Shown here piece after piece: positions 1-7,692 of a DNA stretch of 46,898 nt; the first letter of the stretch is position 1, and the number at the start of each line of letters is the position of its first letter. The notes beneath the pieces were generated by a model. It did no database searches and was not told the origin of the DNA. It was given only the letters and a program-made list of their open reading frames with translations. The position numbers and the translations under genes are program-made. The DNA comes from Paraglaciecola hydrolytica (GTDB lineage: Bacteria > Pseudomonadota > Gammaproteobacteria > Enterobacterales > Alteromonadaceae): positions 383,380 to 430,277 of the forward strand of contig NZ_LSNE01000009.1 in NCBI RefSeq assembly GCF_001565895.1, in the 5' to 3' direction.

Positions 1-922
1 CGCCGATAATACGTTCCACCATGGTGGAGCCAGTACGAGGCAAACCTAAAATAAAAATGGGCTGCTGGCTGTTATGACCCGCTGGTTTATCAGTGAATAG
101 CTGAGGGGTAAATACCTCTATAATTTTATCTATGGTGGCAATGTCGTTTTGTACGTTGTATTGCATGTTGCGGCGGCGCAGTGATGCACCTTGGTTTAAC
201 GCGCTAAAACAAGCCGAGTATTGCTGTAAATCTTCATATTCTTTGCCCAAAGCATAATGCAACTGTACTGAACTGAGTACATCACCTGCTGTCTGCTGAC
301 TACCCTGCTGAATCTGCTGTTGGATAGCGTTAACATGATTATCATCAGCTGTTTGTTTACGCAAATTGGAGCGCAGCAACCAGGCTTCACTGTCGCTTGG
401 CTTAAGTTCAATAGCTTTATCGAGGTTTGCTTCTGCCTCGGTTAATTGGCCCATATAACGTTGCAAAGAGGCCAGATTAAACAAGATACCCGCATCCATA
501 GGAGCCAAGTTATGGGCTTGCTGATAATAATCCAAAGCGTGTTTATGCAACTTTAAACTGTTGAGTAATAAAGCCAGGTCGGCACAAATCTCTGTTTGAG
601 CATAAGTGCCTTGGGCTAAAGTTAAAGCCAATTGTTTGGCTGCTTGTTGTGAACCTAAGCTAATCAATAGGCGAATTTTAAACAGCAAAAATTGAATATT
701 ATCGTCGTCTAACTCAAGGGCTTTAGTTAAGTGGTGTAAGGCTTGTGTATTATTACGTTGACGAGATGCTAGCACTGCTGCGCCATACCACGCTGGGGCA
801 AAATCAGGATGCTGTTGCAATAATTGCTGGAGCTGTTGCTGAGCGGCAGCAAATTGTTGTTGATTTAATAACTGCCAGAATACGGCGAGTGACTGCACTG
901 GCAGGGTTGGACTAAGGGTCAT
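1..922 (-). CDS. TPR-containing sulfotransferase, 3' end cut by window edge
   Basis: The reading frame is open from an ATG at 922 to the window edge, giving 307 residues without a stop. The first roughly 230 residues are Gln/Leu/Ala-rich helical repeats of TPR type (for example APAWYGAAVLASRQ and APMDAGILFNLASLQRYMG). Residues 295-303 read PRTGSTMVE, the 5'-phosphosulfate-binding loop of PAPS-dependent sulfotransferases (Sulfotransfer_3 type). The layout, TPR repeats followed by a sulfotransferase domain, is common in marine gammaproteobacteria. The remainder of the catalytic domain lies outside the window. The acceptor is unknown. It lies 124 bp downstream of the TonB-dependent receptor on the same strand and could be co-transcribed with it. 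Confidence 0.85.
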   Translation of the reverse strand, partial: MTLSPTLPVQSLAVFWQLLNQQQFAAAQQQLQQLLQQHPDFAPAWYGAAVLASRQRNNTQALHHLTKALELDDDNIQFLLFKIRLLISLGSQQAAKQLALTLAQGTYAQTEICADLALLLNSLKLHKHALDYYQQAHNLAPMDAGILFNLASLQRYMGQLTEAEANLDKAIELKPSDSEAWLLRSNLRKQTADDNHVNAIQQQIQQGSQQTAGDVLSSVQLHYALGKEYEDLQQYSACFSALNQGASLRRRNMQYNVQNDIATIDKIIEVFTPQLFTDKPAGHNSQQPIFILGLPRTGSTMVERIIG

Positions 923-1046
923 TACATCTGCTCCGATCAAAGCAAGGTCTTTAACGAGCAGCATATCAAGCTAAGCTTTTGAAAAACATAAATTTGGCAG
1001 CTAAGACTACGTCTTGGCTGCCACTATTTAGGCTAAGTAATAGCAT

Positions 1047-3473
1047 CTAAAAACGGTAGGTCAGCGATACACCATAGGTTCTAGGTAAACTGATGAAATC
1101 TTTGGATGAGTTACCCAAAAAGTTTTCACTAGGGTCCGTACCCATATAGGCTTCAGGCAATAATCCGGTGACACCATCTTCGTTAAAGATGTTTTTCATG
1201 TAAAACACCACATCCCAATCATCGGTACTGATGCGCGAGGTCAGGTTCCATAAGGAGAAGCCACCAATATCCGCTTGCAAAGCCGCGCTATCGCCAAGGT
1301 AATTGAGTGAATCAGACTGGTAATAAACGTTTAACTGGCTGACCCAATACATGTCGTTATCCATTGAGTAGGTATAATCCAGCGCTAGACTTAGGGTATG
1401 TTCAGGCGATGCTGGTAAACGTGCACCATCAGCCGCTTGCAAACGCGTGGCAGATTCAGCGCCAACACCAGAAGGCACATAAAAATCATCAGTTAATTGG
1501 CCATCAACAAAGGCGTAACCAAAGACATAGTGAATTTCGTCAGACAAATAACCTTGTAGCTCTAATTCAATACCTTGAGTCTGGGCTGACTCACCGTTTG
1601 CCACGGTAAAAAATCCCCAGTATGACGCCGTATTCAACTGGGGATTATCCCAATCTAAACGAAAGGCCGACAAGCTATAACTGTGTTTATGACCGGCTAA
1701 ATAACCTTTAACACCCAGCTCATAGTTTATCGCGGTGTCTGAATCAAATTGTTGCCATTCAGCTCGTTCAGCCAAACTGCCTGTGAGTGGTACGGCATTG
1801 GCGCCTCCACGACGATAACCTTCGGCGACGGTGGCATATAGCATGGTGTTGTTGTTCAGATCATAGGCAATGTTGGCCTTAAACAGAGTGTCGCTTTCAG
1901 AGGTTTCAAAACTCGGGTCAGCACCTAAAAATGGCCATATCGGTAGCACCAGTTCGGTATTATTAACAAAGGTATTATCAAAACGTCGAATACCCACAGT
2001 AGTGCGTAATACATCTGAAAAATGGTAAGTCAGCTCACCAAATAAAGCTTTGTCTTTAAAGTTTTGGTCTCGCACATAGTGAAAATCGTTGTCGGTAAAT
2101 ACCATGCCGTAGTCAGCCATAGTCGGCCACCATGAAAACGCCGCGCCAGCCCATTCTTGATAACCTGGCATGTAACTGTCTTGAGTGGCTTGACTGTCTT
2201 GGTTCATATAATAAACACCCACAACCCAATCCATATTATTTTGGGTTTCGTTAGACACTAAACGTAATTCTTGTACAAAGGCTTTTTCATCATAACCACG
2301 ATCAGCCTTAGCTAAAGGACGGGGCGAGCCATAATAGAGGTCGGCAAACCAATTTTGTTGAGCATAAAAACCAGTATTATCACTGACCGAGTCGCCATCG
2401 GTTTGATATTGAGAGCTACTAGACGTCAATGTGGCAAAACCTAAGTCCCACTCTGCTTCTAAGGCAGTGAGGTGGACCTGACGTTCGGAAGGTTCTAGTA
2501 TCACCGCGCCATTTTCATAATCATCATATTTTTGCTCAGTACCGTCTACCCAGTTAGTACCGCGAGTCACTTGGCGGCGGCCACCAATTTCATCGCTTTG
2601 TTTTTGGTAGGATAAATTGAACTGCAAGTTGTCGCTGGCCTGCCATAAAAGCGATGCACGACCGTAATTAATATCTACGGTATCGGCATCTTCGACGCTA
2701 CGAAACGACGGGGCACCTGCGGCTAAATCACCACCATGGGCAGCAGGCGCATAATTGTTGTTATCGAGTTGATAAACGTTGGTGTAATCAATGATGCCAT
2801 CGTTGTCTATGCGACCGAAGTTGGCGCGAAACGCCACTGAATCCCCCAAGGGCACATTGAACATTAAATCCATGTTGAGGTTATGACCCTCTGAACCCTC
2901 GGTTTGGCCTAAGGTCAGCCCAGCGCTGCCGTAGGTTTCACCTAACTCTGGTTTATTCATGCGGTATTTTACTGTACCTGCCAGTGAACCTGAGCCATAA
3001 AGTGTGCCTTGTGGACCACGGAGTACTTCCACCATTTGTACATCTTTCAAAATAAAATTGGCTAACAATGGGGTGTCATTGACATAGGATGCCACGGTTG
3101 GAATGGCCGAAAGTGCCACATCACCATTGGCACCACTGTCAACGTTAATGCCACGGATAACAATGCCACTCATCACACCCGAGTTACGATAACCACGATC
3201 AACCACGGTAGCGCCAGGAATATTACGCAATAGCTCAGTGGTATCGATAACCTTGCCACTTTCTAGCTCGTCACCTGAAATCGCTGAAATGTTGTAAGGA
3301 ATTTCTTGAATGCTTTGAGTACGGCGGTTAGCGGTCACTTCTATGCGTTCAAGTACCTTGTCATTTGCTGTGCTGGTATCTTGTGCGCTGGCATAAAAAA
3401 ACGGGCTGCTGAGCAACAATGCAGTACTAACGGCTTGGGCCAAGGTATGTTTTTTGAAAGTCTCGGAATGCAT
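1047..3473 (-). CDS. TonB-dependent outer-membrane receptor
   Basis: An 808-residue protein with a signal peptide (about residues 1-30, ending near FFYASAQ), a TonB-box/plug region (ERIEVTANRRTQSIQEIP, then the plug motif VEVLRGPQGTLYGSGSLAGTVKY around residues 147-170) and a long beta-barrel ending in a terminal Phe (YGVSLTYRF). Length and layout are those of a full TonB-dependent receptor of the kind that imports vitamins, siderophores, glycans or oligopeptides. The ligand cannot be read from sequence. The gene is in line with an amidohydrolase, a MocR regulator and GABA catabolic genes. A 30-bp direct-repeat site shared with the amidohydrolase gene lies about 75 bp upstream of its start, suggesting common control by the neighbouring MocR protein. 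Confidence 0.93.
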   Translation of the reverse strand: MHSETFKKHTLAQAVSTALLLSSPFFYASAQDTSTANDKVLERIEVTANRRTQSIQEIPYNISAISGDELESGKVIDTTELLRNIPGATVVDRGYRNSGVMSGIVIRGINVDSGANGDVALSAIPTVASYVNDTPLLANFILKDVQMVEVLRGPQGTLYGSGSLAGTVKYRMNKPELGETYGSAGLTLGQTEGSEGHNLNMDLMFNVPLGDSVAFRANFGRIDNDGIIDYTNVYQLDNNNYAPAAHGGDLAAGAPSFRSVEDADTVDINYGRASLLWQASDNLQFNLSYQKQSDEIGGRRQVTRGTNWVDGTEQKYDDYENGAVILEPSERQVHLTALEAEWDLGFATLTSSSSQYQTDGDSVSDNTGFYAQQNWFADLYYGSPRPLAKADRGYDEKAFVQELRLVSNETQNNMDWVVGVYYMNQDSQATQDSYMPGYQEWAGAAFSWWPTMADYGMVFTDNDFHYVRDQNFKDKALFGELTYHFSDVLRTTVGIRRFDNTFVNNTELVLPIWPFLGADPSFETSESDTLFKANIAYDLNNNTMLYATVAEGYRRGGANAVPLTGSLAERAEWQQFDSDTAINYELGVKGYLAGHKHSYSLSAFRLDWDNPQLNTASYWGFFTVANGESAQTQGIELELQGYLSDEIHYVFGYAFVDGQLTDDFYVPSGVGAESATRLQAADGARLPASPEHTLSLALDYTYSMDNDMYWVSQLNVYYQSDSLNYLGDSAALQADIGGFSLWNLTSRISTDDWDVVFYMKNIFNEDGVTGLLPEAYMGTDPSENFLGNSSKDFISLPRTYGVSLTYRF

Positions 3474-3546
3474 GTTTTTTACTCCAGTGGTCTTTTATTA
3501 TTATGTGTTCGTGTTCGAGGTTAATTCACTTAAATTGTTTGTCGTA

Positions 3547-3576
3547 GTACCAGATTTAACTAATGTCTTGGTCCAG
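3547..3576 (-). promoter_or_regulatory. Candidate MocR operator upstream of the TonB-dependent receptor
   Basis: GTACCAGATT at 3547 and TTGGTCCAG at 3568, read on the + strand, are offset by exactly 21 bp. The same two blocks with the same offset occur at 4498-4527. On the minus strand they are direct repeats of CTGGAC/CTGGTAC type. MocR/GabR regulators are known to bind spaced direct repeats. Assignment to the adjacent regulator is inference. Confidence 0.6.
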
Positions 3577-3581
3577 TTATG

Positions 3582-4436
3582 CTAAGTGTTTTTATGTGCA
3601 CTTGGCATCATTAAGGGGCCGAGTTTAGTTAGTTCATCGGCTTCTGCTTGCTGCTTATAGGCAGGAAAATCAAAACTTTTATCGCGAAAACTCTTAAGTG
3701 GTTGACCTAAACTATGTAAACCACGCTCGCGGTTGCGGCGCACTAAAGCAAAATCAATTTCAATAGGGATAATTTCTTCTTCTTGTCCGGCAACATAAAT
3801 ATTGTTGCCTTCTGGACCAACTACTATGGATTGGCCATTGCCTAGGTTGCCCGCAGTATTAACCGCAATGACATAACATTGGTTGGTGGCAGCAGTGGCC
3901 TGAGCCATGACCAGCTCAATCGAGCGGTCAATGGTGCCAGTCATGGTAGGGTAAATAAGTACTTCGGCTCCCTTGCAGACTAAACTGCGTGCTACTTCGG
4001 GAAACCACAAGTCATAACAAATGGCTACACCTATGCGGCCTTGTGGTACATCAAATACCACAAAATCTTGACCACTTGCGATATCGGTTTCATAGGGCAA
4101 AAAGGGAAATAGCTTGCGATAGCGAGTGACTACCTCACCTAAATTATTAATAACCGAGGCGGTGTTATAGATAAGGTCACCTGAGGTTTCGTAATGACTA
4201 CCGGGAATTAGCCATACATTGAGTGACTTGGCTAAGTCGCAATAAAATTGCTCAGTGGCACCAGGAAAATTCTCGGCATATTTTTTTTCTGGGCCATAAC
4301 TGCATAGTTCGCCTAATACAATCATGTCGAGCCAAGGGAAGCGTGCTTTGCATTTTTTAATTTGCTCGCCAATTTTGCTGAGATTATTCTCGCAAGAGGT
4401 AGCCACTTGCAGACCTGCAATGGAAAAATGGGTCAT
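3582..4436 (-). CDS. Nitrilase-superfamily carbon-nitrogen hydrolase
   Basis: A 284-residue protein of the CN-hydrolase fold with the complete catalytic triad: Glu43 (LGELCSYGPE), Lys108 (YRKLFPFLP) and Cys140 (GVAICYDLWFPEVAR). Members hydrolyse amides, N-carbamoyl compounds or nitriles. The branch resembles cytosolic amidases acting on short aliphatic or omega-amino amides, but the substrate is not determined by the sequence. Neighbours are a MocR regulator, a GABA-type transaminase and a semialdehyde dehydrogenase. This suggests that the enzyme releases an omega-amino acid (or ammonia) from an imported amide before transamination. A candidate MocR operator lies directly upstream. Confidence 0.9.
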   Translation of the reverse strand: MTHFSIAGLQVATSCENNLSKIGEQIKKCKARFPWLDMIVLGELCSYGPEKKYAENFPGATEQFYCDLAKSLNVWLIPGSHYETSGDLIYNTASVINNLGEVVTRYRKLFPFLPYETDIASGQDFVVFDVPQGRIGVAICYDLWFPEVARSLVCKGAEVLIYPTMTGTIDRSIELVMAQATAATNQCYVIAVNTAGNLGNGQSIVVGPEGNNIYVAGQEEEIIPIEIDFALVRRNRERGLHSLGQPLKSFRDKSFDFPAYKQQAEADELTKLGPLMMPSAHKNT

Positions 4437-4478
4437 TAATGATGTTGCCTTGTTGCTATGATGATTAGACTTTAATAA

Positions 4479-4527
4479 GTCCAGTTGTGAAGGGTTAGTA
4501 CCAGATTGATCTTTATTGTTGGTCCAG
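4479..4527 (-). promoter_or_regulatory. Candidate MocR operator upstream of the amidohydrolase
   Basis: Contains GTACCAGATT at 4498 and TTGGTCCAG at 4519, the same two blocks and spacing as 3547-3576. A third half-site, AGTCCAGTT at 4479, resembles the GGTCCAGTT of the first site. The CCAG cores lie 20 and 23 bp apart. The right half overlaps the 3' end of the regulator gene (stop at 4513), so the site is partly coding, yet the two copies agree outside coding constraint. Confidence 0.6.
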
Positions 4528-6345
4528 ATTAAGTGAGTTGTTTAATAGCTCGAGTTGCCGCACAAAACTATAGTGTTGATCAAACCACTTCATTTGTTGG
4601 CCATCTAATATCACGTAAAAACCTTTGGTTTCACCATAGCTCCATAACTTCCATTTACGCCAGTACATGCCATTGTCAATCCACCAATGTCCCACATCGG
4701 TTTCGGCACCTATGCCGCCAGTTTGGCCGAGCATTTGGCCATTGGGCAGTAGCTCAATGGTGCAGGGCACACCATAAACCATTTGGCATTCCAGCTTGGC
4801 GCCTGGTAATAAAAGTTGCAGGGCCTCGTTGCTGAGTAACTTACCCTTGGCGGTACTGAGGGTTTCTTCGTGATCGGCACTCAATTGGTGGATTAAATTG
4901 GCTAGCTTATTCACCCCCTCACGAATTTTATCGTTAGGAATACTAGTGATCCCCATGCGGAAACAATTTTCAGGATGCTGAGTATTGGCAAAATAACGTT
5001 TAACGGGTTCGATTAATATGCCGAGATCGGCAGCCTTTTCGCGCAAATTTTCGCCATCGAGTTGTTTGGGGCCGGTGATCCAATAAGCCGTGCCACCCTG
5101 AATAGGACCGGTGTCGATGCAGTTGGGTAAATAGGTATTCAGCGCCTCACGCAGGGTTAACCAACGTTCAAAAAAGATTTTATGCAAGTGCATCATGTAG
5201 GCATCGTAATGACCTAAAGATAAAAAATAAGCTACTGCCCGTTGGTTGTTTAAAGGTGGATTACGCATGGTCATTTTGCGCAGCTTTTTAAGCTCGTTGA
5301 TCACGCTGCTATCTGCCACCACAAATCCGATTTGAATGCCCGAGGCCAGCACTTTGGACAAACACGAAATATAAATCACCCGGTTTTCGCTATCCAAACT
5401 GCGTAGAGCGGGATGAGGCTGCCGTAAAAAATTACTTTCAAACTCAAAGTCATCTTCAATGATCAGCAGATCATGTTGCTGGGCTTTGGCTAATAGCTCG
5501 TGACGACGTGTCATCGACATCGTCACACTGGTGGGAGTTTGGTGGCTTGGGGTGGTATATACGATGTGGCAATTATTCAGTTGCTCGTTGACCACCATGC
5601 CATTGTCATCCACCGGTTGATACAGCAAGTTAGCGCCTAAATGCTGCATCAACTCGCGCATTTCAGGGTAACCTGGCTCTTCTACCGCCACGGTCACACT
5701 ATTATCCACCAATAATTCACTCACTAGATGTAAAGCTTGTTGCGTGCCTACGGTGATCAAAATTTCGTTAGTAGTGGCTTGAATACCGCGTCTTGGCAGT
5801 ACTTTGGTACGCAATTGTTCAAGCAGCATAGGATCGTCACCCAGCCCTTGTAACTTAGACCACTGGTTTATTTCACGAGTGGTATTGGCTTGTTGATTGG
5901 CTTCACGCCATTCTTTGACCGGATAAAGCGAGGCATCAAATTTGCCATCAATAAAGGGATAAGCATAACGCTGCCAATCTGCGGGGCAGGCCGTATGATT
6001 AGTGGTGTGTAGGCTGCCTTTAAATCTATGGTTGAGGCTATGTTGCGAACTTGGGTAAACATGGGGCGTGGCAGCGTGATGCACCCAGCCTTGATGGATT
6101 TTTTCATTCACAAAAATACCGCTGCGCTCGCGACTAACAATGTAACCTTCATCAATCAAAGTTTGGTAAACCAGTACTACGGTATTACGCGCGACGCCAA
6201 TTTGCTCTGCCAACTTGCGTGAGGAGGGCAAACGACTACCTAAGGCAAACGAGCCCACCAATATGCCCTCGACCAACTTATTGCGAATTTGACTTTGCAA
6301 ACTTTCGTCAAGTGTTGGGTCGATATGGATGAGCCGTTGCTGCAT
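4513..6345 (-). CDS. MocR/GabR-type PLP-binding transcriptional regulator with C-terminal extension
   Basis: A 610-residue protein. Residues about 8-80 form a GntR-type winged helix (SRLPSSRKLAEQIGVARNTVVLVYQTLIDEGYI). Residues about 125-490 have the fold-type-I aminotransferase domain, with the PLP-contacting Asp298 (IIEDDFEFE), Schiff-base Lys331 (SCLSKVLASG) and carboxylate-binding Arg463 (CFRMG), all present. This is the MocR/GabR architecture, normally 450-500 residues. About 110 extra residues (roughly 500-610) follow, rich in Trp and Gly, with a beta-type pattern (LGQTGGIG, GHWWIDNGMYWRKW, KWFDQHYS). That domain is not part of standard GabR and might be an extra sensor. It is 22 bp downstream of gabT and probably controls this locus. 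Confidence 0.93.
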   Translation of the reverse strand: MQQRLIHIDPTLDESLQSQIRNKLVEGILVGSFALGSRLPSSRKLAEQIGVARNTVVLVYQTLIDEGYIVSRERSGIFVNEKIHQGWVHHAATPHVYPSSQHSLNHRFKGSLHTTNHTACPADWQRYAYPFIDGKFDASLYPVKEWREANQQANTTREINQWSKLQGLGDDPMLLEQLRTKVLPRRGIQATTNEILITVGTQQALHLVSELLVDNSVTVAVEEPGYPEMRELMQHLGANLLYQPVDDNGMVVNEQLNNCHIVYTTPSHQTPTSVTMSMTRRHELLAKAQQHDLLIIEDDFEFESNFLRQPHPALRSLDSENRVIYISCLSKVLASGIQIGFVVADSSVINELKKLRKMTMRNPPLNNQRAVAYFLSLGHYDAYMMHLHKIFFERWLTLREALNTYLPNCIDTGPIQGGTAYWITGPKQLDGENLREKAADLGILIEPVKRYFANTQHPENCFRMGITSIPNDKIREGVNKLANLIHQLSADHEETLSTAKGKLLSNEALQLLLPGAKLECQMVYGVPCTIELLPNGQMLGQTGGIGAETDVGHWWIDNGMYWRKWKLWSYGETKGFYVILDGQQMKWFDQHYSFVRQLELLNNSLNLDQQ

Positions 6346-6367
6346 AGTCGTTTTTTATCTTTTTTGT

Positions 6368-7690
6368 TTATGATTGAGTGACATCCTGAAACAGTGTTAC
6401 AAATTTTTCAATGCCTTCGTTCATTACATCATCACTGATGGTCAATGGTGGTAAAAAGCGGATCACATTTCCATAAAAACCACAGGCCAATAATATCAAA
6501 CCATGTTGTGCTGCTTTGGCTATGATGGCCTGAGTTAGCAAGGTATTGGGTTTATCTAAGTCGCCGTCACTGCATAGCTCAATGGCGATCATGGCGCCGG
6601 TTTGGCGAATTTCACCAATCAGCAGTGGGAAAGCCTGTTGTAATTCACTGAGTTGCTGCTTAAATACCTTGCCAATATGTGCAGCGCGGCTAACCAGTTG
6701 CTCTTCTTCAATCACATCTAATACCGCTAATGCCGCTGCACAAGCGACCGGTGAGCCACCATAAGTGCCCCCTAAACCGCCGGGGAGAGGCGCATCCATA
6801 ATCTCTTGTTTACCCACTACTGCCGCTAAAGGTAAACCGCCGGCAATGCCTTTAGCCATAGTGATCAAATCAGGCTCAACACCGCTATGTTCACAGCAAA
6901 ACATTTTGCCAGTACGACCAAATCCGGTTTGGATTTCATCGGCAATTAGCACTATGCCATAGTCATCACATAACTTACGCAAGGCCACTAAAAATTCCGT
7001 AGGGGCAGGGTAAAAGCCACCTTCACCTTGGATGGGTTCAACGATAATGGCGGCTACATCTGAGGGGGCGATATCCACTTTAAACAGATTATGCACGGCT
7101 TTTAGCGAGTCTTTAACGGTCACGCCATGAGCATCCATGGGGAAAGGCGCATGGTAAATATCGGCCGGAAAAGGTCCAAACAAGTTTTTGTAGGGAGTGA
7201 CTTTACCAGTAAGTGCCATGGTTAAATTGGTTCGGCCATGAAACCCGCCATGAAAGGCAATAACCCCACGACGACCGGTATGAGCCCGAGCTATTTTTAT
7301 GCAGTTTTCCACGGCTTCAGCGCCGGTACTGACAAACATGGCTTTTTTAGCAGAAGGGCCGGGGGCTAATTCAACCAACTTTTCAGCCAACTCAACAGCC
7401 ACTTCGTAAGGGTTGATCATTACGCAGCTATGGCTGAATTTTTCCATTTGGCTTTTCACTGCCGCTACAATTGTAGGATGGCTATGGCCGGTATTACACA
7501 CGGCGATGCCCGCCCCAAAATCGATATACCGCTGGCCTTCAACGTCCCAGACTTCGGCGTTAAGGGCGCGTTCTACATAAACCGGATAAAGATTACCTTG
7601 TCCACGGGCGATAACTGCCGTTTTACGTTGTTGTAGTTCGGCATTGCTGCTGGTGCTTAATTTATTGCTTGTTGCTAAAGTGACAGTCAT
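6368..7690 (-). CDS. gabT: 4-aminobutyrate (omega-amino acid) aminotransferase
   Basis: A class-III PLP aminotransferase of 440 residues from the ATG at 7690, which is preceded by GGGGA at a normal distance. An in-frame ATG nine codons upstream would overlap gabD and is less likely. Visible motifs are the substrate-region FGAGIAVCNTGHSHP, the PLP-binding STGAEAVENC, Asp251 in IADEIQTGFGRTGK and the Schiff-base Lys280 in ITMAKGIAGGLP. The family transfers the amino group of GABA or similar omega-amino acids (such as 5-aminovalerate) to 2-oxoglutarate, giving a semialdehyde and glutamate. It lies 2 bp after gabD, whose product oxidises that semialdehyde. GABA is the most likely but not the only possible substrate. 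Confidence 0.93.
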   Translation of the reverse strand: MTVTLATSNKLSTSSNAELQQRKTAVIARGQGNLYPVYVERALNAEVWDVEGQRYIDFGAGIAVCNTGHSHPTIVAAVKSQMEKFSHSCVMINPYEVAVELAEKLVELAPGPSAKKAMFVSTGAEAVENCIKIARAHTGRRGVIAFHGGFHGRTNLTMALTGKVTPYKNLFGPFPADIYHAPFPMDAHGVTVKDSLKAVHNLFKVDIAPSDVAAIIVEPIQGEGGFYPAPTEFLVALRKLCDDYGIVLIADEIQTGFGRTGKMFCCEHSGVEPDLITMAKGIAGGLPLAAVVGKQEIMDAPLPGGLGGTYGGSPVACAAALAVLDVIEEEQLVSRAAHIGKVFKQQLSELQQAFPLLIGEIRQTGAMIAIELCSDGDLDKPNTLLTQAIIAKAAQHGLILLACGFYGNVIRFLPPLTISDDVMNEGIEKFVTLFQDVTQS

Positions 7691-7692
7691 CT

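Noticed and set aside
5868-6107. Open frame on the minus strand inside the MocR gene in another phase
   Set aside because: It is fully inside a well-supported gene with complete domains, has no ribosome site and no recognisable protein.
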